DNA from: Caldifarciminota bacterium
GTDB lineage: Bacteria > WOR-3 > Hydrothermia > WGAB01
Assembly (NCBI GenBank): GCA_015489295.1
Contig: WGAB01000038.1
Coordinates: 1-15,087, forward strand
Length of the DNA: 15,087 nt
Direction of reading: 5' to 3'
This document shows, one piece after another, positions 8,001 through 12,759 of the stretch (positions are counted from its first letter, which is position 1; every line of letters begins with the position of its first letter). Below the pieces are notes generated by a model, which did no database searches, was not told the origin of the DNA, and saw only the letters and a list, made by a program, of their open reading frames with translations. The position numbers and the translations under genes are program-made.

Positions 8001-9447
8001 GGCCCATGGCACCGCCGCGATCAACCCCGGCGGCACCATCACCTATACCCCCGACGCCAACTTCACCGGGCAGGATGCCTTTACCTACACGGTGAGCGAC
8101 GGCCAGTACCAGGACCCTGCCACGGTCACCGTCACCGTCCTTTCGGCCAACGCGCCACCCCAGGCCCAGAACGATACCGCCGAAACCGATGAAGACACGC
8201 CGGTAACGATTTCTGTGCTGGACAACGACAGCGATCCCGACGGCGATCCCCTGACGGTGGTGAGTGTTTCGACGCCGGCCCATGGCACCGCGGCGATCAA
8301 CCCCGGCGGCACCATCACCTATACCCCCAATGCCAATTACTTCGGCCCCGACACCTTCACCTATGCGGTCTCCGACGGCCAGGCCCAGGACACGGCCACC
8401 GTGGCGGTAACCGTGCGTTCCGTGAACGATCCGCCGGTGGTGTCCGGGATGCCCGATGTGACCTTCCCCGAAGACAGCAGTTACACCCTGCCCCTGTCGC
8501 CCTATGTGTCGGACCCCGATCACCTGCCCGAGGAGATGACCTGGACCGCCCGGGTTTTGAACGGCCGGAGGGCTTCAGGCGCGCCCTCCAGGCTCCGGCC
8601 TCGAGGCCAGGCGCTGAAACTCCCGGCGAGCCTCTTCCGGGCGCCGGGCTCGAACCCCCGTCTGCTTCAGGATTCCCTGATCGTGACCATCGACCCGACA
8701 ACCCAAACGGCCACCTTCCGGGGGACGCCCAACTACTATGCCGACAGCCTGTGGGTGGAATTCACGGCCACCGATCCCGAAGGCGCCTCGGACGCCGACA
8801 CGATCCGGGTGACGATTCTGCCGGTCAACGATCCTCCCACGGCACCGGTTCGGCTTCAGCCCATGGACGGAGACACCCTGCAGAGCAGCATGCCCATCGG
8901 CTTCCTGTGGCACGCCTCCTCGGATGTGGAAGGAGACAGCCTCACCTATCGGCTCCGGATCCTGATCTTGGAAGCCGGGGACACCCTTAACGATACCTTG
9001 GTCGCCACGGCCGACACCGCCCTTCAGGTGGACCTGAGCACGCTAAACCTCCCTGGCGGTGTCCAAACCGTTTCCTGGGCCGTGGAGGCCCACGATGGAG
9101 CCGCGGGCACCAGCTCGGACTGGGGCCTCTTTTACCTCAAGACCGACGGCCTGAAGGTAACGGAAAGCCAGAACCTGCCTCCTGGCCGGGTGCGCTTCCG
9201 CCTGACCGGGGTTCGGGGGGCCGTGCGCCTGGCGTACCACCTGGTGGAACCTGGCCGGGTCCGGATCCGGGTGTACGATGCGGGCGGCCGTACCGTGGGC
9301 CGCCACGAGGCGGTTCGGGATGCTGGCACCGGAGCCTGGACCTGGTCCGGTGATCGCAGCGGAATCTACTTCCTGCGGGTGGAGGTCCGGAGTTTGACCG
9401 GCGAGAAGGCGTGGCAAAAGACCTTCCGCTTCCTTTACGTGCGATAG
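2056..9447 (+). CDS. Giant secreted adhesin-like protein with T9SS-type sorting domain (2463 aa)
   Basis: The start is ATG 2056, six bases after AGGAGGAGG (2041-2049). An in-frame TTG at 2050 abuts that site and is rejected. Residues 1-25 are a signal peptide ending SPLSA. Residues about 34-60 carry GNWSDTTNWNPPVVPDG, a start motif common in autotransporter-like adhesins. Residues about 60-1570 are beta-rich repeats marked by recurring turns such as NLGTV, NSGTL, NHGTF and NFGTL, probably a beta-helix stalk. Residues about 1574-1697 contain GRVSPGLSTGSL and LDIEIAGTDPQHDQLLL, the usual end module of such stalks. Then follow an Ig-like domain (1698-1793), a cadherin-like domain (1795-1940), two Tandem-95-type repeats with LDNDSDPDGDPLTV (1941-2125), a second cadherin-like domain (2126-2258), an Fn3-like domain (2259-2365) and a C-terminal T9SS-like domain (2374-2463) with RIRVYDAGGRTV and SGIYFLRVEV. 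The Asp-rich DPDGD loops probably bind calcium. Role inferred: surface attachment or cell-cell contact. It is transcribed alone. Confidence 0.9.
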   Translation: MRYLARSPRPLGLALALFLASPLSARVVTWITNGPGNWSDTTNWNPPVVPDGTQDTAVIQIPGAVVTLDRTVILQYLSVGDQVVLQIPGRSLYCVGGGRVQGNQTQVQVTGYAVLQGSASDPIVFDAQVQLQGSSGISVINVVFQGSTDISAQRVEFTRVRNEGTLTWTGRYWRTEEVENLGTVHVRGDTVFIPFANDFVNSGTVEKDGGPDTTLFQRGGNFSNASLASLVATWGTLWIPETYAGGTFSGTIKAWGNGRIVFQWGKVFEGVLFLGDGEIRLEKWSHVFRNTLSIVDSGVRLVLADQAGLDLYTTLWVRGQMIVQSGKIREMGTDGAANLWVTGEVRFAPGDDTTEINLDCDVDLYGQMVWESGNLLSEDDQDTVFVRSPQSLILGTTPLASLWRGRSGSFAVIVNEADSGVQKPNLATTVTVELPLINHSPGGVQVKGGTLTLVRTASYDGVWQVDSGAVLRIGDNLPGGRFWGEFQGKGTVRAVWPMYFDTLATSIRPGIVFQESSTVYVHGTLSVDPGAQYWKTFLPTDTYVYGGLAVAGLLQWNQGTFTGPDTVEIHVEPQGRVVVEDTATKVLAVPLNLFGEMEINNATLRAYPQDTLWNSGTLRLRGEATLALQTYAPPHLQNLGTVVCENDSGYKYIQWYLHNESLVQVRGAMQLYGGSHTGEFEVTSGGYLSFIGTDSLKGAVFRGDTGTVFLSGTWILVPPLSQDTAAVFRGGLTFRMDGGTIQGGALALVNGARMEFLSGSLENLGVSAGRLWVGSGATLAFTGGDIKDLRNDAQIYNAGTMIWDSGTVNLAGAGSWIENHGTFAMAPDSGVTLSLEGNGRVSNWGTWTLQGLGAVEVSVGRRNEWNSLLWVQSGTLRFLPTSHSALEGELRVTDGLFHLDGGTDTLIHAQITGPLDPLGEGMKISGASTVIDGKATIQGSAYLEFAGTNLVGDTLQVDQGTLAWTGGHLRAPVVVEPGGLMGVYGANPKYLHQDLWVKGRLEWQKGEISIEADSVYLVVDSGGTFALRDSGIAVTTSFPGSAGVVVLGGGLLETRGTTRAAGPPRILSPVWVEQQGRLRARGLPLVLAGGGVFAGEVVAGDQEILFASTASTPDTFAGLVLRDSATVVLEGWEVLEDPSPFSDTLALMLMGPTASLVLSAQRVSGGGILIHQGTAEWISGDLGPDLDLINEDTLWLAPDPAVGTSLTLDSASIFNFGTLRWTLGALLLKNQATVTNDTSGVMRLEQGLLGEPTGMAKDEPLSDPPVTFKNFGTLRVDIVDTVVFQDLQVVDSGEVQVQSGTLQYDAPSPRAAYSGTFHLTGGSVIFNDAPYVFGEGLRFAAARRTPKRLLRTPGLRPMWARQSSAQVVLSNGTTYVAGTVTVDPGVTVELNRHALKFGPPSHLELYGTLNWRGGAIVDTSTTGLGSIRIHPGGRLNIQTEASTPESLRVKILNEGVVQWDSTAGNLYTGYANASSIYTLFLNEPPGTLAVYAPAQLVDLQASTRIINRGVLRFDVGTSASWDPWMDLEGGLLEIASGSVTFGNDVAQDAGVTRLLLGTRLLSDTFFLTGGTLEGKGTLWTVFVVDSVGRVSPGLSTGSLVFFDEYLQFEGTLDIEIAGTDPQHDQLLLRYPPTLGGALNVSLLNGYTPQGGERFAILKYSTAGFPNGDFDTKNLPPLSGGKRFLTEITDTAYLLKVVSPPVAVLDTFTIDEDQSLTLFPLANDYDPDGDSIFIASLLTQGTEGTPVLLADGSVTYTPAPDSFGVDTFRYILQDTTGLADTGLVRITIRAVNDTPRVSFAPLGNQLVFNEDDTATLDLDDYVEDPDHRDADLTWTWQIGSLRGPVTPAKESNRTPAFAASPRGTWLTPSASTLSPFRPAPGPKVDRVGNLYISVDPVTHVATFWANPDYNNPAGIPVTFTATDPEGAADSDQLTVIIQPVPDPPRAVDDTAQTQQGTPVVIPVLDNDSDPDGDPLTVVSVSTPAHGTAAINPGGTITYTPDANFTGQDAFTYTVSDGQYQDPATVTVTVLSANAPPQAQNDTAETDEDTPVTISVLDNDSDPDGDPLTVVSVSTPAHGTAAINPGGTITYTPNANYFGPDTFTYAVSDGQAQDTATVAVTVRSVNDPPVVSGMPDVTFPEDSSYTLPLSPYVSDPDHLPEEMTWTARVLNGRRASGAPSRLRPRGQALKLPASLFRAPGSNPRLLQDSLIVTIDPTTQTATFRGTPNYYADSLWVEFTATDPEGASDADTIRVTILPVNDPPTAPVRLQPMDGDTLQSSMPIGFLWHASSDVEGDSLTYRLRILILEAGDTLNDTLVATADTALQVDLSTLNLPGGVQTVSWAVEAHDGAAGTSSDWGLFYLKTDGLKVTESQNLPPGRVRFRLTGVRGAVRLAYHLVEPGRVRIRVYDAGGRTVGRHEAVRDAGTGAWTWSGDRSGIYFLRVEVRSLTGEKAWQKTFRFLYVR
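7939..8328 (+). repeat. Near-identical direct repeat inside the Ig-like region
   Basis: The 114 bases at 7939-8052 recur at 8215-8328, exactly 276 bases (92 codons) later. There are only two differences (A7998/G8274 and C8016/G8292), and both are synonymous. They encode the core of two neighbouring Tandem-95-type domains, beginning VLDNDSDPDGDPLTV. The flanking parts of the two domains differ clearly. Confidence 0.95.
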
Positions 9448-9486
9448 GGGGCAGGGAGAACCGGAACGCGACGCCGTAAAAGGCAA

Positions 9487-9515
9487 CTGGGGGCCGTCCC
9501 ACGGACGGCCCCCAG
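9487..9515. terminator. Perfect 13-bp hairpin between convergent genes (likely bidirectional terminator)
   Basis: CTGGGGGCCGTCC (9487-9499) is followed by the loop CAC and its exact complement (9503-9515). It lies 40 bases after the stop of the giant gene and 26 bases after the stop of the convergent HU gene, where both transcripts should end. No U-tract follows on the plus strand. On the minus strand a weak TTTT occurs about ten bases on. Confidence 0.75.
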
Positions 9516-9540
9516 CGGTGTCCAGGTTATGCCAGAGAGG

Positions 9541-9813
9541 TTACTTGATCTGATCCTTCAGCCGGTTCGAGGGCTTGAACACCGGCACCTTGCGGGCGGC
9601 GATCTCGATCACCTCACCCGTGCGAGGATTCCGGCCCTTCCGGGAAGCCCGCTGACGTACGGTGAAGGTGCCGAAGCCGATCAGCCGCACCGGCTTGCCC
9701 TTCTTCAGCTCGTCGGAGATGATCTTGACCAGCTCATCCACCACCATGTTGGCCTGCTTTTTGGTGAGGCCCACCCTCTTGGCGAGTTCGGCCACGAGTT
9801 CCATCTTGTTCAT
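9541..9813 (-). CDS. hup: HU-family nucleoid DNA-binding protein
   Basis: A 90-residue protein of the usual HU length, starting MNKMELVAELAKRVGLTKKQ. HU binds DNA without strong sequence preference as a dimer, bends it and compacts the nucleoid. Visible hallmarks are the N-terminal two-helix body (residues 3-38), the GFGTF turn (46-50), the basic beta-arm RKGRNPRTGE (58-67) with the DNA-intercalating Pro63, and the basic C-terminal helix PSNRLKDQIK. The start is ATG 9813, with AGGAGG at 9821-9826 seven bases upstream. It is a single-gene unit with its own strong promoter at 9878-9906, a leader of about 57 bases, and a hairpin just after the stop. IHF-type specialised homologues share the fold, but nothing here indicates one. 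Confidence 0.97.
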   Translation of the reverse strand: MNKMELVAELAKRVGLTKKQANMVVDELVKIISDELKKGKPVRLIGFGTFTVRQRASRKGRNPRTGEVIEIAARKVPVFKPSNRLKDQIK

Positions 9814-9877
9814 CGCTCAACCTCCTGTTTTGGCTTGATGACTACCTTTCTGCACTCCGTTACCGGACACCGTCCTA

Positions 9878-9906
9878 ATATTACAAGGCAATGCCGGGCC
9901 TGTCAA
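9878..9906 (-). promoter_or_regulatory. Strong promoter of the HU gene
   Basis: On the minus strand TTGACA (9901-9906, a perfect -35), a 17-base spacer and TAATAT (9878-9883) form a near-consensus sigma-70 promoter. Transcription would begin near 9871. This is the best promoter match in the window and fits the high expression expected of HU. Confidence 0.8.
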
Positions 9907-9923
9907 GGGTCAGCATCATGATT

Positions 9924-9996
9924 CCAGGGGATTTCACCCTGGACCGGGATTTCCCCCCGGTTTCCCATAGGTGACCGCCCGGTTTCCTATGAAACC
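9924..9996. promoter_or_regulatory. Cluster of short inverted repeats between the divergent HU and lipoprotein genes
   Basis: Three small dyads sit just upstream of the HU promoter. CCAGGG/CCCTGG lies at 9924-9929 and 9937-9942. CCGGG/CCCGG lies at 9944-9948 and 9956-9960. GGTTTC-CTAT-GAAACC lies at 9981-9996. In addition CCCGGTTTCC is directly repeated at 9956-9965 and 9978-9987, 22 bases apart (about two helical turns), and CATAGG (9966-9971) is inverted at 9986-9991. The location suggests protein-binding sites; no regulator is identified. The rest of the 299-base gap between the two genes shows only their promoter elements. Confidence 0.35.
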
Positions 9997-10077
9997 TCCA
10001 CAGCATCGAGGATTAAAGCAGCAGGCCCGAAAAGAATGAGTTATGACCATCGAAGCAGAGCCTGGCCTTCTGCGGTG

Positions 10078-10083
10078 TATAAT
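10078..10083 (+). promoter_or_regulatory. Candidate -10 box for the lipoprotein/ATPase-like operon
   Basis: A perfect TATAAT lies 29 bases before the ATG at 10113. No convincing -35 box is present at 16-18 bases upstream, so either an activator or another promoter context would be needed. A start near 10090 would leave a leader of about 23 bases containing GGAGG at 10102-10106. Confidence 0.4.
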
Positions 10084-10112
10084 AGCGCGTCGGTGATCCA
10101 CGGAGGCTTGGC

Positions 10113-11096
10113 ATGAAACGCCTTTGGTTTGCGCTGGTTCTGGCTCTCTGGATCGGGGGAACGGGCTGCCGGAAAACCCCGGGGACCGAACCCTCGGGGC
10201 CCCCTCCCTTCTCCCTGATCCTTCGCATTACCCCCACGGCTACCCGGGTGTGGCTCTGGGATACCGGCGGCGTGTTCCTTTCCCAGGCCCAGATCAAGGT
10301 GGCTGGCCGGGAGGTGCCCTATGTACCCGACTCCGGCTACTACTTCCTGCCCCGGGGCCTCCCATCGACCTCGTCCTTCCTCGTGGAGGTTCGAGGGATC
10401 CAGGAAGACCCCTGGCTCAAAACCCTTACCCTTCCTCCCTTCCGCCACGTGACCATCCTTGCCCCCTCCGAGGGGGAGGTCTATCCCCGCAACGCTGACC
10501 TCTACGTGTACTGGCTCCTGGACGCCGAGCCCACCCGAGGGGTCCACCAGCTTCTGGCCCGCTACCGCACCGACCCAACCTGGCGGTATGTTTCGGATTC
10601 CCTCCCGGTTTCCCAGACCTTTGGGGCTGTGCCCGGCTCGTTGCTCCAGCAGGAGGATAGCCTCGAGATTTTGGTGTGCTCCGGCATGTACCACCGGCTG
10701 GAAGGCCTGCCCGAACCTCCGCCCCATCCCACCCTTCCCCTGGACTTCGGGGGATCCTATGCCGCCGTTGTGCTCTCGGATACCGTAACGGTGTCCATCG
10801 GCTACCCGAACCCCGACGTTGAGGTATGGCGGGGCATCCTCTCGGGGCGCGGCACCGGCACCTGGAACCGGGTCGATTCCGTGATCCAGGTGATCGCCAC
10901 CTGGGCCGATACCTCCGAATTTTTCCAGAACATCCTCGCCTCCTGGCCTCCCTCCTCCGATACCTTGTCCGGCTCTGGGGGCGATACCCTGATCCTTGTG
11001 GCCGACTCCCTCACCGAGGATTCGGTGCGGGGATGGTTCCGCCTTTTTGGAGTACGCAGCGACAGTGGCACCTGGTCCGGGTTTCGGGTCCCCTGA
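10113..11096 (+). CDS. Putative lipoprotein of unknown function
   Basis: A 327-residue protein that I do not recognise. It starts at ATG 10113 with GGAGG (10102-10106) six bases upstream. Residues 1-18 form a charged-then-hydrophobic leader ending GGTGC, so Cys19 is a likely lipid-attachment site and the protein should sit on a periplasmic or outer-membrane face. Residues about 110-150 (VTILAPSEGEVYPRNADLYV, then YWLLD) resemble the opening strands of an Fn3/Ig-like sandwich, similar in style to the Fn3-like segment of the giant protein. The remainder is beta-rich with many Thr, Ser, Asp and Trp, and ends SGTWSGFRVP. Its stop is 4 bases before the next gene, so the two form a transcriptional unit. 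No catalytic motif is visible. Confidence 0.8.
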   Translation: MKRLWFALVLALWIGGTGCRKTPGTEPSGPPPFSLILRITPTATRVWLWDTGGVFLSQAQIKVAGREVPYVPDSGYYFLPRGLPSTSSFLVEVRGIQEDPWLKTLTLPPFRHVTILAPSEGEVYPRNADLYVYWLLDAEPTRGVHQLLARYRTDPTWRYVSDSLPVSQTFGAVPGSLLQQEDSLEILVCSGMYHRLEGLPEPPPHPTLPLDFGGSYAAVVLSDTVTVSIGYPNPDVEVWRGILSGRGTGTWNRVDSVIQVIATWADTSEFFQNILASWPPSSDTLSGSGGDTLILVADSLTEDSVRGWFRLFGVRSDSGTWSGFRVP

Positions 11097-11100
11097 GTCC

Positions 11101-12699
11101 ATGGGTTCCCTTCGCGTTACCCGGCAGGAAGGGCCCCTGGTCATAGCCGAGGGCGCTCCTCCGTTCCCACCCCCGCACAGTGTCGTGTGGATCGGTCCCC
11201 GACGGGTACCCGGCCAGGTACTCCATCGGGAAAACCGCGAACTCCTCATCTTCTACTGCGGTGACCCCGGGGTCCACATCGGCGAAGAGATCCTGGCCAC
11301 CGGTACGTTACCCGCCGTGTGGGGTGGGCCCGGATGGCTCCATCGGGTGCACGAGATCCGTTTTCCGGTGCGTTTCCGTCCGGGATGGAACGGATGGGAC
11401 ATCGTGGCCGAACCCGAAGCGCAGCGCCCCTGGCCCGTCGAACCCCAGGTGACCCCCGGCGAAATGGTGGAACAGGGCCAGCTTCTGGCCGAGGTTCTGG
11501 AACCTCCGGAGGTCCGGCACCCCGTAAGAAGTCCGGTGGCCGGGCGTGTGGTGGACCTGGCCACCGGGGTTCGGCTCCGGGAGCCCGTGGCACGAATCGA
11601 GGCCGATGGGGCGCTGGTTCCCGTGTATGCAGGCCAGTTGGTCCCCCTGATTCGGGAACCGGTGCCTCCCTCGGTGTGGGTAGAGTTTCAGGAAACCGGG
11701 GTCCAGGTCCTGGACTTCTTCTTTCCCCTGGGAGCCGGCCAAACAGCGTTGCTCTCCGGCCCCCGGGGTACCGGCAAAACCGCCCTGCTCGACCAGATCG
11801 CCCGTTTCGGTGGCCACGATCTGGTGGTGTACCTCGCCGACCATCGCAAGCGGGAACTCCTGGAAACCCTGGCCCGCCAAAAACCCGGCGTGTATCTCCT
11901 GGCCCCCTGCGAAGGCACCTACCGGGGCGAGTTCATGACCCTGCTGGGCCGCGCCCTGGCCGAGTACTACTTCCGATTGGGGTTCCGCGTGCTCCAGATT
12001 ACCGATGCCTCCTGCGAATGGCTGGAAACCGTGGGATCGCTATGGGACGCCCTGGAACACACCGCTCACCCCCAGGTCCAACCGCAGATCCTCTCCCGCC
12101 TCAGCCAGTGCTTCGGCACGCCTCCGCGGAGCAACCTACCCGGTTTCCTCACCCATCTTCTGTCCAGCCGCCTTCCCCTGGAAAACCTGGCCGATCCTGT
12201 GGTTTCCTTGCTGTTTGAACGGATTTCCACCCTCTGGCGTCTGGACCTGCCCGCTCCTGCGTTCCCACCCCTCCGGTGGACTGCCAGCCACGCCGCCCAT
12301 GCTCCGGTGTTCCAGCAACAAACCGAAGCCTGGGTCGACGAGGAATTCCCGGAGCAGTTACGCGAAATTCGCCGTCTGATGGAGCACTACGAGGCCCTGA
12401 CGTTGGAATCCGAACCTTCCCCACGCCCGGAGGACCAGCTCCTCATGACCTGGGCCCGGGTGTTCCAGCGCCATTTTTGGCACCAACCCTCGGGTACCCC
12501 TCCGGTGCCTCCCCGGCGGGCAGCCTGGCTTCTCCGGCTGCTGTTCCTGCTGTGGGACTGGAGCCGTACCACCGGAAAGCCTGTGACGGTGCCCGATGCC
12601 CTGCTGCAGCAACTCAAACGCCTGCCGCTGGAAAACCCCGATACCTTCCAGCGGGCCTGGGAAAGGCTGTGGACCGCGCTGGGAGAGGAGCCTGCATAA
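11101..12699 (+). CDS. Divergent, stand-alone V/A-type ATPase subunit A paralogue
   Basis: A 532-residue protein with the domain order of subunit A, the catalytic subunit of V/A-type ATPases. It has an N-terminal barrel (residues 1-70, RVTRQEGPLVIAEG), the A-specific bulge domain (about 113-172, with PGEMVEQGQLLAEV and SPVAGRV), a nucleotide-binding core with P-loop GPRGTGKT (220-227), and a helical C-terminal domain. Conserved segments such as VLDFFFPLGAG (203-213), LAEYYFRLGF (286-295) and FWRLD-like LWRLDL (378-383) remain. Catalytic parts are altered: the usual CGERGNE is ADHRKRE (246-252), so the GER glutamate is lost, and the usual ADSTSRWAE is TDASCEWLE (301-309). The C-terminal region is unlike the family. 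ATP synthesis or pumping is therefore unlikely, though nucleotide binding may persist. ATG 11101 lies 4 bases after the upstream stop and has no clear ribosome site, suggesting coupling. No other ATPase subunit genes adjoin it. Confidence 0.85.
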   Translation: MGSLRVTRQEGPLVIAEGAPPFPPPHSVVWIGPRRVPGQVLHRENRELLIFYCGDPGVHIGEEILATGTLPAVWGGPGWLHRVHEIRFPVRFRPGWNGWDIVAEPEAQRPWPVEPQVTPGEMVEQGQLLAEVLEPPEVRHPVRSPVAGRVVDLATGVRLREPVARIEADGALVPVYAGQLVPLIREPVPPSVWVEFQETGVQVLDFFFPLGAGQTALLSGPRGTGKTALLDQIARFGGHDLVVYLADHRKRELLETLARQKPGVYLLAPCEGTYRGEFMTLLGRALAEYYFRLGFRVLQITDASCEWLETVGSLWDALEHTAHPQVQPQILSRLSQCFGTPPRSNLPGFLTHLLSSRLPLENLADPVVSLLFERISTLWRLDLPAPAFPPLRWTASHAAHAPVFQQQTEAWVDEEFPEQLREIRRLMEHYEALTLESEPSPRPEDQLLMTWARVFQRHFWHQPSGTPPVPPRRAAWLLRLLFLLWDWSRTTGKPVTVPDALLQQLKRLPLENPDTFQRAWERLWTALGEEPA

Positions 12700-12701
12700 A
12701 C

Positions 12702-12734
12702 CGGTTGGGGCCGCCCGAAGGGCGGCCCCAACCG
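12702..12734. terminator. Perfect 15-bp hairpin between convergent genes (likely bidirectional terminator)
   Basis: CGGTTGGGGCCGCCC (12702-12716), loop GAA, and its exact complement (12720-12734) start 2 bases after the stop of the ATPase-like gene and lie 25 bases beyond the stop of the convergent gene. There is no U-tract on either side. The form and the TTGGGGCCG core resemble the hairpin at 9487-9515. Confidence 0.75.
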
Positions 12735-12759
12735 TCCTCAAAACCCTGGGATTGGCTTC

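Noticed and set aside
7939..8328. CRISPR-like or mobile repeat
   Set aside because: The repeat is in frame within a coding sequence and matches the unit length of a Tandem-95 domain, so it is a protein-domain duplication.
5800..8523. 907-codon minus-strand open frame
   Set aside because: It is antisense to the Ig-like region of the giant protein, with a repetitive Gly/His/Arg/Ile composition that simply reflects the DNA repeats. No start signal was seen.
9907..10077. Possible tRNA or small RNA in the HU/lipoprotein intergenic region
   Set aside because: The small dyads do not form a cloverleaf and no T-loop consensus (GTTCRA) is present. Protein-binding sites are a better reading.
10996..11100. 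Upstream TTG or GTG starts for the ATPase-like gene
   Set aside because: They lie inside the preceding lipoprotein gene. The family N-terminus aligns from ATG 11101, four bases after that gene's stop.
10041..11249. 402-codon minus-strand open frame opposite the lipoprotein gene
   Set aside because: It overlaps two well-supported plus-strand genes and their promoter and has no recognisable domain.
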